A DNA stretch of 57,648 nt from Pukyongia sp. (GCA_030148705.1 JASBSY010000007.1:1-57648); one strand, 5' to 3'; counted from the stretch's first letter, positions 19,551-27,185 are shown. Made by a program: numbers and translations. Notes: a model not told the origin generated them from the sequence alone.

Positions 19551-19590
19551 AAGTCAAGGCGTCCCGCTGTAGCGAGACACCTTAAGACTT
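19551..19590 (-). terminator. Likely terminator or processing hairpin after tuf
   Basis: On the minus strand AAGTC and AAGG..GTC.CGCT pair with AGCG..GAC..CCTT and GACTT to form a long imperfect stem with an ACA loop, 16 bases after the tuf stop. It is followed by TTTTATAA, a weak T-run, so partial readthrough into tRNA-Trp and secE is likely. Confidence 0.55.
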
Positions 19591-19606
19591 ATTTTATTAA
19601 ACGATA

Positions 19607-20794
19607 TTAGTCTAAAATTTCAGTAACCTGACCGGCACCTACTGTTCTACCACCCTCACGGATTGCAAAACGAAGACCAACATTCATTGCGATAGGCTGG
19701 ATAAGGTCTACAGTAATTGTAAGGTTATCTCCAGGCATTACCATTTCAACTCCGTCAGGAAGGTTAATGTTTCCTGTTACGTCGGTTGTACGAACGTAGA
19801 ACTGAGGACGGTAGTTATTGTGGAATGGAGTGTGACGTCCACCTTCTTCTTTCTTAAGAACGTAAACCTCGGCTTTGAACTTAGCGTGAGGAGTTACAGA
19901 ACCCTGCTTACAGATTACCATTCCTCTTCGGATATCGCTTTTCTCGATACCTCTAAGTAGGATACCAACGTTATCTCCTGCTTCACCTCTGTCAAGGATC
20001 TTACGGAACATCTCAACTCCTGTGATGGTAGAAGTAAGTTTTTCAGCTCCCATCCCGATGATATCAACCGCATCACCTGTGTTGGCAACACCAGTTTCGA
20101 TACGACCTGTAGCAACAGTTCCACGACCTGTAATAGAGAACACATCTTCGATTGGCATCAAGAATGGCTTATCTACTTCACGAGTTGGCTCTTCGATCCA
20201 TGTATCAACGGCTTCCATCAATTCAAGTACCGACTTAACCCATTTTTCTTCCCCGTTTAGTGCTCCAAGAGCTGATCCGGCGATTACCGGTCCGTTGTCT
20301 CCATCGTACTCGTAGAACGAAAGAAGGTCTCTGATTTCCATCTCAACCAGTTCAAGTAGTTCGTCGTCATCAACCATATCCACTTTGTTCATGAATACAA
20401 CGATACGAGGAATACCTACCTGACGTCCAAGAAGGATGTGCTCACGAGTTTGTGGCATAGGACCATCAGTAGCAGCAACTACAAGAATAGCACCGTCCAT
20501 CTGAGCAGCACCTGTAACCATGTTCTTAACGTAATCGGCGTGACCAGGACAGTCAACGTGTGCGTAATGACGATTCGCCGTTTGATATTCTACGTGAGAA
20601 GAGTTAATTGTAATACCTCTCTCTTTTTCTTCAGGAGCATTGTCAATTTGATCAAAAGATCTAGCTTCTGAATAACCAGCATCTGCCATCACCTTGGTAA
20701 TAGCAGCAGTTAAAGTTGTTTTACCGTGATCTACGTGTCCAATAGTACCTACGTTTAAGTGAGGTTTAGACCGATCAAATGTTTCTTTTGCCAT
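19607..20794 (-). CDS. tuf: Elongation factor Tu
   Basis: 395 residues, full length. The GTPase motifs are intact: GHVDHGKT at residues 19-26, DCPGHADY near 81-88, NKVD near 136-139 and SALGA near 174. Domains II and III follow with the typical end [13 protein letters not shown]-Tu brings aminoacyl-tRNA to the ribosome. It lies directly after a tRNA Thr-Tyr-Gly-Thr cluster, the arrangement of the E. coli tufB operon, and upstream of tRNA-Trp, secE and nusG. No SD precedes the ATG (AAATTAATACAAG). Confidence 0.99.
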   Translation of the reverse strand: MAKETFDRSKPHLNVGTIGHVDHGKTTLTAAITKVMADAGYSEARSFDQIDNAPEEKERGITINSSHVEYQTANRHYAHVDCPGHADYVKNMVTGAAQMDGAILVVAATDGPMPQTREHILLGRQVGIPRIVVFMNKVDMVDDDELLELVEMEIRDLLSFYEYDGDNGPVIAGSALGALNGEEKWVKSVLELMEAVDTWIEEPTREVDKPFLMPIEDVFSITGRGTVATGRIETGVANTGDAVDIIGMGAEKLTSTITGVEMFRKILDRGEAGDNVGILLRGIEKSDIRRGMVICKQGSVTPHAKFKAEVYVLKKEEGGRHTPFHNNYRPQFYVRTTDVTGNINLPDGVEMVMPGDNLTITVDLIQPIAMNVGLRFAIREGGRTVGAGQVTEILD

Positions 20795-20844
20795 CTTGTA
20801 TTAATTTAATCTTAGTTTATATTAGTGTTCAATTTATTTTATTG

Positions 20845-20916
20845 AGCCAATGATGAGATTTGAACTCATGACCTCTTCCTTACCAAGGAAACGCTCTACC
20901 CCTGAGCTACACCGGC
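20845..20916 (-). tRNA. tRNA-Thr (GGT)
   Basis: On the minus strand: acceptor GCCGGTG/CATTGGC (with two G-T pairs), anticodon loop TTGGTAA giving anticodon GGT, T-loop GTTCAAAT, discriminator T. It is 72 nt long, ends 50 bases before the tuf ATG, and corresponds to E. coli thrT. Confidence 0.96.
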
Positions 20917-20955
20917 GTAAAGTTTTGTAATCTTATCCTTTTAAAAAAGGAGGAG

Positions 20956-20996
20956 ATTCCTGCCCCTGTCTGCCGAACAGGCAGGTTCACAGGAAT
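20956..20996. repeat. Hairpin between tRNA-Gly and tRNA-Thr(GGT)
   Basis: ATTCCTG (20956-20962) pairs with CAGGAAT (20990-20996), with an inner CCTGT/ACAGG stem (20965-20969 and 20977-20981). The inner CTGCC/GGCAG wording is shared with the tuf/tRNA-Trp spacer. It may guide tRNA processing or be a dispersed palindrome. Confidence 0.5.
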
Positions 20997-21002
20997 TTTT
21001 AG

Positions 21003-21075
21003 AGCGGGAGACCGGGTTCGAACCGGCGACATTCAGCTTGGAAGGCTGACGCTCTACCAACTGAGCTACTCCCGC
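21003..21075 (-). tRNA. tRNA-Gly (TCC)
   Basis: On the minus strand: acceptor GCGGGAG/CTCCCGC, anticodon stem TCAGC/GCTGA with loop CTTCCAA (anticodon TCC), T-loop GTTCGAAC. 73 nt. It corresponds to E. coli glyT in the same cluster position. Confidence 0.97.
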
Positions 21076-21258
21076 TTTTTTTGAATTATCTCAAGGCAAT
21101 AATCCTTAAAATATTCAGTTTCAATATGTCAAATCAGATCGTTTTCTTCCACTTTAAAAGCGTGCAAAGATAATCAATAATCGGCACTACACCAAATTGT
21201 TGAAACGATTCCTTACACTGATTTCTTAGTGTTCAGACTTCCCTGTTTTGAGAGGGTC

Positions 21259-21422
21259 AGTGATCCGTTCAGGGGAACCCTGGATTACCTCACCCTACTC
21301 CTGCGCTAAAGCTTCGGAGCATGGATCGGTGATCCGTTCAGGGGATTACCTCCCTTTGTTCGGTGATCCATTCAGGGGATTACCTCCCTTTGTTCGGTGA
21401 TCCGTTCAGGGGGACCCTGAAC
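21259..21422. repeat. Tandem 34-base repeats in the tRNA-Tyr/tRNA-Gly spacer
   Basis: Two head-to-tail 34-base units at 21327-21360 and 21361-21394 differ at one base, and a third partial unit starts at 21395. An earlier partial copy (GTGATCCGTTCAGGGG) lies at about 21260-21275. The last copy ends in a perfect hairpin, GTTCAGGG at 21404-21411 with CCCTGAAC at 21415-21422. There is no coding potential. The rest of the 407-base gap 21076-21482 holds only AT-rich sequence and the palindrome listed next. Confidence 0.75.
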
Positions 21423-21482
21423 AAACATTTTTTTCGAGCCCTTAAGAAAGCAAGCTTTCTACGGTCTCTTAAAAAATGTTTG

Positions 21483-21483
<1 letters not shown>
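21421..21483. repeat. 63-base palindrome touching the 3' end of tRNA-Tyr
   Basis: ACAAACATTTTTT (21421-21433) pairs perfectly, 13 bp, with AAAAAATGTTTGT (21471-21483). An inner perfect stem AGAAAGC/GCTTTCT (21445-21451, 21454-21460) sits in the loop. The outer arm reaches the discriminator base of tRNA-Tyr, so the precursor would fold immediately after the tRNA. Confidence 0.7.
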
Positions 21484-21564
<81 letters not shown>

Positions 21565-21614
21565 AAAGTGTCTTTATTTTACAATATTATTAAAGAACTT
21601 TTTACTTTTTTTAG

Positions 21615-21688
21615 AGCCGATGGAGGGACTCGAACCCACGACCTGCTGATTACAAATCAGCTGCTCTAGCCAGCTGAGCTACATCGGC
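21615..21688 (-). tRNA. tRNA-Thr (TGT)
   Basis: On the minus strand: acceptor GCCGATG/CATCGGC, anticodon stem GCTGA/TCAGC with loop TTTGTAA (anticodon TGT), T-loop GTTCGAGT, discriminator T. 74 nt. It is the first gene of the tRNA-tuf unit and corresponds to E. coli thrU. Confidence 0.97.
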
Positions 21689-21710
21689 TTTTCAGCCAAT
21701 TAAAGCCATA

Positions 21711-21737
21711 AAAAAAGTCCGCTATTTCTAACGGACT
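21711..21737 (-). terminator. Intrinsic terminator after hpf
   Basis: AGTCCG (21716-21721) pairs with CGGACT (21732-21737). On the minus strand the stem is followed by seven T residues counting the stem end. It lies 51 bases after the hpf stop. Its right arm is next to the TACATTTG box at 21739-21746, so terminator and tRNA promoter overlap. Confidence 0.7.
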
Positions 21738-21738
21738 G

Positions 21739-21746
21739 CAAATGTA
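21739..21746 (-). promoter_or_regulatory. Probable -7 box (TACATTTG) of the tRNA-tuf unit
   Basis: TACATTTG on the minus strand fits TAnnTTTG and lies 51 bases upstream of tRNA-Thr(TGT). A -33-like TTTT lies at roughly the right distance but is not a good match to TTTG. It would start transcription inside or just before the hpf terminator hairpin. Confidence 0.5.
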
Positions 21747-21788
21747 TATAAATTATTTATTCTAAAAAACTTTTTGATTAAAATTTAA

Positions 21789-22091
21789 TCAGGCGAATGC
21801 CCTTAGTTTTTCCTTGCGCTTTTTCAGTTGCCGCTCCAGTGATTGTATACACTCATAGGCACCTTGTTCAAACGTTCGCGCTTCTTTTTTTACGATGAGA
21901 TCTCCACCGGGAATACTCAGTAAAATTTCGGTAATCTTATTCTCTTTTTCTTTGGTTTTCTGAACCTTTAAAAATACATCCGCAAAAATGATCCGGTCGT
22001 AAAATTGTTCGAGTTTGGTGAGTTTTTTTTCGATGAATCGAACCAGTCTTTCACTGGCGGCAAAATTAGGGGTCTGAATCGTTATCTTCAT
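21789..22091 (-). CDS. hpf: Short-form ribosome hibernation promoting factor (HPF/RaiA family)
   Basis: 100 residues, the short form without the dimerising C-terminal domain. The beta-alpha-beta-beta-beta-alpha order is visible: MKITIQTPNF, a helix ASERLVRFIEKKLTKLEQFY, strands around DVFLKVQKTKEKENKITEIL and DLIVKKEA, then the final helix TFEQGAYECIQSLERQLKKRK. The basic C-terminus fits binding in the decoding channel of idle 30S subunits. It lies between a Xer recombinase gene and the tRNA-tuf unit, which fits a translation role. No SD precedes the ATG. Confidence 0.92.
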   Translation of the reverse strand: MKITIQTPNFAASERLVRFIEKKLTKLEQFYDRIIFADVFLKVQKTKEKENKITEILLSIPGGDLIVKKEARTFEQGAYECIQSLERQLKKRKEKLRAFA

Positions 22092-22118
22092 AGGTTAATC
22101 ATTTTTCAGCTCCTGCCC

Positions 22119-22165
22119 AAAAAATTAAAACCTGTTCAAAAGTTCTCTCAAACCTCCTGAACAGG
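22119..22165 (-). terminator. Possible terminator or attenuator between xerC-like gene and hpf
   Basis: CCTGTTCA (22131-22138) pairs perfectly with TGAACAGG (22158-22165). On the minus strand TTTTAATTTTTT follows. The loop is 19 bases and contains GGAGG, though it is too far (over 40 bases) from the hpf ATG to serve as its SD. Confidence 0.5.
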
Positions 22166-22199
22166 ATTCTCTTCATAAACAAAAGCTATTAATTATTAA

Positions 22200-23090
22200 T
22201 TACTTCGTATTTCTGGGATGTGAGTTCCGATACACTTCCTTCAACTGGGCTATGCTGTTGTGCGTATAGACCTGAGTAGAAGCTAAACTGGAATGTCCCA
22301 GCAATTCTTTCACTGCGTTCAAATCGGCACCCTCGTTTAAAAGGTGAGTTGCAAACGAATGCCGCAGTATATGCGGACTCTTCTTTACCTTTTCGGATGC
22401 CTTACTAAAATAAGTATTTATAACGCGGTAAACAAGCGTTTCGTATATTTTAACGCCCCGGGATGAGAGCAACAAATAGGATGGGTCTTTAATAGTTTCC
22501 AACTGTTCCCGCTCATTCAGGTATCCTTCTATAGATTTTACTACAGCAGGTAAAAGCGGAATTATCCTTTCCTTATTTCGCTTTCCCAATACTTTCAACG
22601 TCCCCTGCGCCAGAGATACATCCGTACATTTCAAATTAACCAGTTCGGCCCTGCGCATCCCGGTGGTGTAGAACAATTCGACTATAAGCCGATTCCGGTT
22701 ACCTTCAAATCCTTCAGCCTGTTTCAACAATTCCAGCACATCGTCTATTTCTCTTTCAGAAAAAGGCACCTGTAACTTCCTGGAAACCTTTAAAGCCTTG
22801 TGGCGTACCAAAGGGGTCAGCTCGATCTGCCCGGTCTTCAGCAAGAATTTATAATAAGATTTTAGGGAAGAAACCTTCCGGTTAATGCTGCGGTTATTAA
22901 TCCCCTGTTCGACCAACATCACGATCCAACTCCTTATTATCGAGTATGGAATGTCATCAATACCTTCACAGTTGTGTTCGGTTTTGGCATACTGGGCAAA
23001 GGTCTCTAAATCATTGAGATAGGCTTTTACGGTATGTGCCGAATACTTTTTTTCGAGCGAAAGGTAATCGGTAAATTCAGAAAAGGGCAT
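22200..23090 (-). CDS. Tyrosine recombinase, XerC/XerD type
   Basis: 296 residues, the standard Xer length. The N-terminal SAM-like DNA-binding domain (FTDYLSLEKKYSAHTVKAYL) is followed by the catalytic domain. Catalytic residues are in place: Arg146 (TGMRRAEL), Lys170 (VLGKRNKER), His240 and Arg243 (HILRHSFATHLL), His266 (LLGHSS) and the nucleophile Tyr275 (QVYTH). Xer enzymes resolve chromosome dimers at dif. No integrase-type extra domains or phage genes are nearby, so this is probably the housekeeping enzyme. Whether it is XerC or XerD cannot be settled from one copy. It lies between rpsU and hpf. Confidence 0.93.
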   Translation of the reverse strand: MPFSEFTDYLSLEKKYSAHTVKAYLNDLETFAQYAKTEHNCEGIDDIPYSIIRSWIVMLVEQGINNRSINRKVSSLKSYYKFLLKTGQIELTPLVRHKALKVSRKLQVPFSEREIDDVLELLKQAEGFEGNRNRLIVELFYTTGMRRAELVNLKCTDVSLAQGTLKVLGKRNKERIIPLLPAVVKSIEGYLNEREQLETIKDPSYLLLSSRGVKIYETLVYRVINTYFSKASEKVKKSPHILRHSFATHLLNEGADLNAVKELLGHSSLASTQVYTHNSIAQLKEVYRNSHPRNTK

Positions 23091-23174
23091 CGCAGTCGTT
23101 TAATTCATAAGTGGCTACGCTAAATGTACAATTTTTAGCGCGAACGACTTTCCCCACTTAGGAAATACCGCAAA

Positions 23175-23209
23175 CAAAAAAAACCACCGACAATAATTGC
23201 GGGTGGTTT
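23175..23209 (-). terminator. Intrinsic terminator after rpsU
   Basis: AAACCACC (23181-23188) pairs with GGTGGTTT (23202-23209), with a further CAAT/ATTG pairing in the loop. On the minus strand an eight-T run follows. It lies 27 bases after the rpsU stop and isolates rpsU from the Xer gene. Confidence 0.88.
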
Positions 23210-23236
23210 CTATTAGTTGAATACAGGAGGATTTCG

Positions 23237-23431
23237 TTAAACTTCTTCCTGATCTCTGAGATTCTGAATGTATTGAGCTTTCTGAATTTGTGCTCTGCGC
23301 TTTACAGACGGCTTGGTAAACTGCTGTCTGGCACGAAGCTGGCGCATAGTACCCGTACGATCAAATTTACGTTTGAATCGTTTCAGAGCCCTGTCGATAT
23401 TTTCTCCGTCTTTAATTGGTATAATTAACAT
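23237..23431 (-). CDS. rpsU: 30S ribosomal protein S21
   Basis: 64 residues, starting MLIIPIKDGENIDRALKRF and rich in Arg/Lys, as in bS21. I chose ATG at 23429-23431 because an upstream TTG start would add 11 residues unlike any S21 and lies inside the SD. In Bacteroidota bS21, with bS18 and bS6, sequesters the 3' tail of 16S rRNA, and rpsU is known in Flavobacterium to keep a strong SD so that ribosomes lacking S21 preferentially make it. That arrangement is visible here. The gene has its own promoter and terminator, so it is regulated apart from its neighbours. Confidence 0.97.
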   Translation of the reverse strand: MLIIPIKDGENIDRALKRFKRKFDRTGTMRQLRARQQFTKPSVKRRAQIQKAQYIQNLRDQEEV

Positions 23432-23437
23432 AGTGTC

Positions 23438-23447
23438 ATCACCTCCT
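23438..23447 (-). promoter_or_regulatory. Strong Shine-Dalgarno sequence of rpsU
   Basis: The minus strand reads AGGAGGTGAT, a 10-base perfect complement to the conserved anti-SD end of 16S rRNA (ATCACCTCCT). It ends six bases before the rpsU ATG. It is the only strong SD I see at a start in the window. Confidence 0.92.
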
Positions 23448-23461
23448 CTCTTTTGGGACGG

Positions 23462-23469
23462 CAAAGATA
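23462..23469 (-). promoter_or_regulatory. -7 box (TATCTTTG) of rpsU
   Basis: TATCTTTG on the minus strand matches TAnnTTTG and lies 30 bases before the rpsU ATG, leaving a short leader that contains the SD. Confidence 0.65.
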
Positions 23470-23506
23470 AAAACTAATTTATAATATACCATACTTATAC
23501 AGATAA

Positions 23507-24949
23507 TTATTGTTTGTACAAGGAGGCGCGTTTGCTTAAGTCTCGGATAAGCTTTTCCTCTTCTTCACTTTCCAGCAACACATTGTAGTTCTTCCAGAAG
23601 TCCTTATTATAAGGGCGAGTTGAAAAGATATCCTCAGACCATTTCTTATCAAGGGCCGCTGACACCGCTTCGGGATCTTCAACAATTTCGGTAAAAAGGA
23701 CTTCCTGTATGGTGAAATAATACTGCTCCTCCTTATCCCTGCCCGATGCCTTTTCGTTTCGCTCCCTGTCTGAAGACCGGTCGCCCGTTTGTACCAGTTT
23801 TGGAGTTTCGTAATAAAAGTAGTTGGGGTACATCTTGTCGTTGTACTCCTTGTAAGAAATTATAAGCTTGTGGTTCACCTGCGTATTGAATAAACTCTTA
23901 CTTCTTCGCTTCTGTGTGTCGGAAGCCGCTACCAGTTCGTAATCAATCTTCTTGATGGCGTAGTTATCCCAGTAGATGTAAATCCACCCTTTTGCTTCGA
24001 AGCCTTCATTGTAAATATTAGGAGTGTTCAACCCTACGAATTCGGTACTTTTCCCAATCTTAATCTTATACAGCTTTCGGCCATTGTCGACGAGGATGGT
24101 ATCCAGTTCGAACTGGTGCGTATCCAGTACATCGTCTCCAAATAGCGCAAAGCGTTCGTTCGCATTGCGAACAAGGTTTAATTTACCACGGAATAGATTG
24201 TCTAATCCGTTCACCCTGCGGTCGTTCCAGCGAATAGCTTCCACCAGAGAGGCGGTTTTTATAGTATCCCGCCTAAGATTAGCCGATCTCAGATCGCGAA
24301 TATTGGCGTTGTATTTCAAATAGGAGGCGTAGGAGAACAAACTGTCTATCTCCCTTAGGTCATAGCTTTTTCTAACCTCATCTACATTAATCTTTAGATT
24401 GTCCGCGGCACCGGAGGCATAACTCGAATCGTACATGGTAATGGCACTCTCGATTAGCCATTTATATTCGAAGGTGTTCCTCTCCTTATGCCTTAAAAAT
24501 CCTTTCTGCAAATACGGTTGATCGGGAAGGTTGAACTCCAGCCTTTCGATCGCTCTCAGTACGATGTCATTTCCGGTCTTCGGACGGGTTTCCGACACCA
24601 CCACCACCTCGTCCAGCGAAGCGATGTCTTCTTCAAGAAAGACGTTTGTAGCCGCATCGAATTCACTGATGGGAGTCTTAAAACTTTTGTAACCGATGGA
24701 AGAAATTATAAGAGTATCGTTCTCCAGGCTTCTCGGAACCACAAGAACAAAATTTCCATCGGTGTTTGTAATTGTACCAATGGTTGTATTCTTTACGTAT
24801 ACGCTGGCGCTTTCGATGGGTGCAAAAGTGAGAAAATCGACTACCGTGTTCTTAAGTTCGATTTCCGATTGAGCGATAGATTGTGCCGAGCATCCAAGTA
24901 GAATGATGGCCGTAACAAGCCTTACAGATTTGGAGTATATCATTGACAT
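23507..24949 (-). CDS. Secreted protein with CarboxypepD_reg-like domain
   Basis: 480 residues. A signal peptide (LVTAIILLGCSAQSIAQ) ends near residue 27. Residues about 30-110 form a carboxypeptidase regulatory-like beta domain (VDFLTFAPIESASVYVKNT, GTITNTDGNFVLVVP, DTLIISSIGYKSF), the same fold that begins many TonB receptors here. The remaining about 370 residues are an unnamed conserved Bacteroidota region with paired strands and many charged residues (for example WIYIYWDNYAIKKIDYEL), which may form a beta-barrel-like or beta-helical surface. No TonB plug or protease motif is visible. It is likely outer-membrane or periplasmic. The gene stands alone. Confidence 0.75.
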   Translation of the reverse strand: MSMIYSKSVRLVTAIILLGCSAQSIAQSEIELKNTVVDFLTFAPIESASVYVKNTTIGTITNTDGNFVLVVPRSLENDTLIISSIGYKSFKTPISEFDAATNVFLEEDIASLDEVVVVSETRPKTGNDIVLRAIERLEFNLPDQPYLQKGFLRHKERNTFEYKWLIESAITMYDSSYASGAADNLKINVDEVRKSYDLREIDSLFSYASYLKYNANIRDLRSANLRRDTIKTASLVEAIRWNDRRVNGLDNLFRGKLNLVRNANERFALFGDDVLDTHQFELDTILVDNGRKLYKIKIGKSTEFVGLNTPNIYNEGFEAKGWIYIYWDNYAIKKIDYELVAASDTQKRRSKSLFNTQVNHKLIISYKEYNDKMYPNYFYYETPKLVQTGDRSSDRERNEKASGRDKEEQYYFTIQEVLFTEIVEDPEAVSAALDKKWSEDIFSTRPYNKDFWKNYNVLLESEEEEKLIRDLSKRASLYKQ

Positions 24950-25013
24950 GGTATTAAGTTACGCTAACATAACACCGTAAATATACTATTTAAATGGTAT
25001 TGGTAAAACGGAA

Positions 25014-26180
25014 CTAGGTGGCAGGTTTGTAGGTTTTGCCATCTATGATAATCTTCGCGATTACTTCGCGAAGAATTTCCGAGGTCCCTCCTCCTATTGG
25101 CCCTAACCTACTATCTCGTAAATTTCGCGCCATAGGATACTCTTCAATATAACCGTAGCCTCCGAGAAACTGCAGGCATTCATTGGCTACTTTATCGGAA
25201 ACTTTTGTTGATATCAGTTTAGACATACTGGCTTCTTTCACCACATATTCATTATTCCCAAGACGTTGTGCCGTTACATAATTAAAGGTCTTGCACATTT
25301 CAACTTCGCTACACAAATCGGCCAGTCTGTGGCGCAAGGCCTGAAACTTGTCCAGGGACTTTCCGAAGGCTATACGTTCTTTCATATACTCGATGGCGTA
25401 ATCGATGGCCCATTCGGAACGGGCGTGGGCATTGATACCCATAATAAGTCGCTCCAGCGCAAGATGCTGCATCAGGTAATTAAAACCCACTTTTTCCTCG
25501 CCCAGTAAATTCTCGGCTGGAATTCTAACATTGTCGAAGGCAATCTCGCCTGTGTCGCTGGCACGCCACCCGAGTTTGTTCAATTTAGTGGCTGAAATCC
25601 CCGGGGTGTCGCGATCCATGACAAAAATGCTGATACCTTTGCTACCCAGCTCCGGGTGTGTTTTTGCAGCCACTACCAGGTAATCGCTGTACACTCCGTT
25701 AGTGATAAAAGTCTTGGAACCGTTGATCACGTATTCATCGCCTTCTCGTACCGCAGTGGTTCGCATCCCGGCCACATCGCTTCCCGCAAAAGGTTCAGAA
25801 ATACATAGGCATCCAATCAGGTCGCCGTTTATACTGGGAGTAAGATATTTTTGTTTGATCTCCTCGCTGCCCTCGGCGTTCAGGTGTGCCATTGCCAAAT
25901 AGGGATGAACCCACATGGCAGCTGCAAATCCGCCGGAATTTATACGCTGTAATTCTTCCAGGTAGATCACAAAATAAAAGATATCCAGGTCCAGTCCCCC
26001 GTATTTTTCCGGGTATGAAATTCCGAAGTATCCCATCTCCCCCATCTTCTTCCAGATAAAGCGTTCGATATGCCCGGTTTCCTCCCATTTATCGATATGC
26101 GGACTAACTTCTTTCTGAAGGAAATCTCTAAAACTCTTTCTGAAAAATTCGTGTTCTTCTGTGAAATACTGATTATTCAT
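25014..26180 (-). CDS. Acyl-CoA dehydrogenase, LCAD/IVD-like
   Basis: 388 residues, standard length. It should catalyse FAD-dependent alpha,beta-dehydrogenation of acyl-CoA, passing electrons to ETF. The N-terminal helical domain is followed by the FAD-binding middle segment (CISEPFAGSDVAG near residues 126-138, INGSKTFITNG 152-162) and the C-terminal helices with LGGYGYIEEYPMARNLRDSR and GPIGGGTSEILRE. The Glu found in short and medium-chain enzymes (in the EGT motif) is Gly here. The catalytic base is probably Glu243 in HLALERLIMG, as in long-chain and isovaleryl enzymes. The exact substrate cannot be told. There are no beta-oxidation partners nearby. Confidence 0.93.
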   Translation of the reverse strand: MNNQYFTEEHEFFRKSFRDFLQKEVSPHIDKWEETGHIERFIWKKMGEMGYFGISYPEKYGGLDLDIFYFVIYLEELQRINSGGFAAAMWVHPYLAMAHLNAEGSEEIKQKYLTPSINGDLIGCLCISEPFAGSDVAGMRTTAVREGDEYVINGSKTFITNGVYSDYLVVAAKTHPELGSKGISIFVMDRDTPGISATKLNKLGWRASDTGEIAFDNVRIPAENLLGEEKVGFNYLMQHLALERLIMGINAHARSEWAIDYAIEYMKERIAFGKSLDKFQALRHRLADLCSEVEMCKTFNYVTAQRLGNNEYVVKEASMSKLISTKVSDKVANECLQFLGGYGYIEEYPMARNLRDSRLGPIGGGTSEILREVIAKIIIDGKTYKPAT

Positions 26181-26243
26181 ATAGGCGATTGGATTTTTAT
26201 AGGAGAAGTAACAATTTCAGAACTAAATTCCGGAATTGCGCAT

Positions 26244-27113
26244 TCACTCAGCGTACAAATATAAGGCAATTAGGCGAAATTTCTGGTCGCTCAGGTTCTC
26301 TATTTTTTGCAACTCGGCAAGATCATCGATTCCTTCCCTTAGGCGTATGAATTCCCAAATTTCCTTAGCCAGCTCGAAGTCAATGCCCGGTAAAGTAGCC
26401 AAATCGGAAGCCGTGGCGGTATTTACATTGTACTTTTTTAGATCTTGCGGCTCCTTCACCGTAAAGCGTTTTAATACCGCTTCCACGGTCATATCGCTTA
26501 GTCCGTAAACTTCATACAACTGCAAATCGTTCTTATAGCCTCCTATTTTTTCGCCATACCGAATTATTCGCTCGCTCAACACTTCCCCAACTCCGAATAC
26601 TTCCGTTAACGCTTCCTTACTTGCCTTGTTAAGATCTTTTTTTTCTGACGGCGAGAGCTCTCGATCGAATCTCTGTTTGCGGGTTGATTTCGGGCGATTC
26701 ACCCAATCGGGAAACTTGAAATAGGGTGAAATCTTCAGATGAAGTGATTCGGAAATCGCTGTCACCTTCCTGAAATCTTCCGCCGAATTGATCCAAAGTC
26801 CGCTGTCCCGGTATGCCTTCAGGCGATCGAACTGGGCAGGCGTCATTCCCAGGGTATAAGCCTTGTATTCCGTGATAAAGTTCGGGTTAAACGGATATAT
26901 TTCCTGCCTTTCTGAAGCCTGTTTCAGAAGTTTTAATGAATCGAACTTCCTCTGAATTGCCTCGACCTCTTCCGCGAAAATACTATCTGCACCCGGTTCA
27001 GAAAAGTCTGCAAAAAACAAAAGCCCCAGCATTAGAACGATGAGCAGTACCAAAAACAAAATCCCATCTCGCTGACTTCTGTTGAAAGTGAGATGGGATT
27101 TAACTGAATTCAT
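26244..27113 (-). CDS. Membrane-anchored helix-hairpin-helix (ComEA-like) protein
   Basis: 289 residues. After FNRSQRDG a single membrane helix (ILFLVLLIVLMLGLLFFADF, residues about 19-38) anchors the protein. The rest contains several helix-hairpin-helix units: LTEVFGVGEVLSERIIRYGEKIGGY, LYEVYGLSDMTVEAVL, and near the C-terminus DLATLPGIDFELAKEIWEFI, which binds DNA non-specifically in ComEA-type proteins. In this phylum such proteins are usually annotated as helix-hairpin-helix proteins; a DNA-uptake role is not proven. Codons 5 to 19 overlap a perfect 12-bp inverted repeat followed by a T-run (see findings). The stop is 63 bases from the acyl-CoA dehydrogenase start. Confidence 0.85.
   Translation of the reverse strand: MNSVKSHLTFNRSQRDGILFLVLLIVLMLGLLFFADFSEPGADSIFAEEVEAIQRKFDSLKLLKQASERQEIYPFNPNFITEYKAYTLGMTPAQFDRLKAYRDSGLWINSAEDFRKVTAISESLHLKISPYFKFPDWVNRPKSTRKQRFDRELSPSEKKDLNKASKEALTEVFGVGEVLSERIIRYGEKIGGYKNDLQLYEVYGLSDMTVEAVLKRFTVKEPQDLKKYNVNTATASDLATLPGIDFELAKEIWEFIRLREGIDDLAELQKIENLSDQKFRLIALYLYAE
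27046..27101 (-). terminator. Terminator-shaped hairpin inside the start of the helix-hairpin-helix gene
   Basis: AAATCCCATCTC (27059-27070) pairs perfectly with GAGATGGGATTT (27090-27101) across a 19-base loop; on the minus strand the T-run TTTTGTTTTT follows. It lies 85 bases after the stop of the AGCS gene but within codons 5-19 of the next gene. Confidence 0.55.
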
Positions 27114-27185
27114 AACGTATTAAATAACCGGGGAGTTAGAACGTTTTGAATCATTTCCGATCCTTTGGGCCGGACCGAAGAAGCC

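Noticed and set aside
21327-21413. Regularly spaced repeats that could be a small CRISPR array.
   Set aside because: The 34-base units are head to tail without unique spacers, and no cas gene is present in the window.
22200-23090. The Xer recombinase as a phage or integron integrase.
   Set aside because: Length, motifs and location beside rpsU and hpf fit a housekeeping Xer enzyme; no phage genes or attachment repeats are near.
23427-23439. A four-codon reading frame (ATG ACA CTA TGT TAA) overlapping the rpsU start.
   Set aside because: Its ATG overlaps the last bases of the SD, too close for initiation, so the next ATG at 23431 is the better start.
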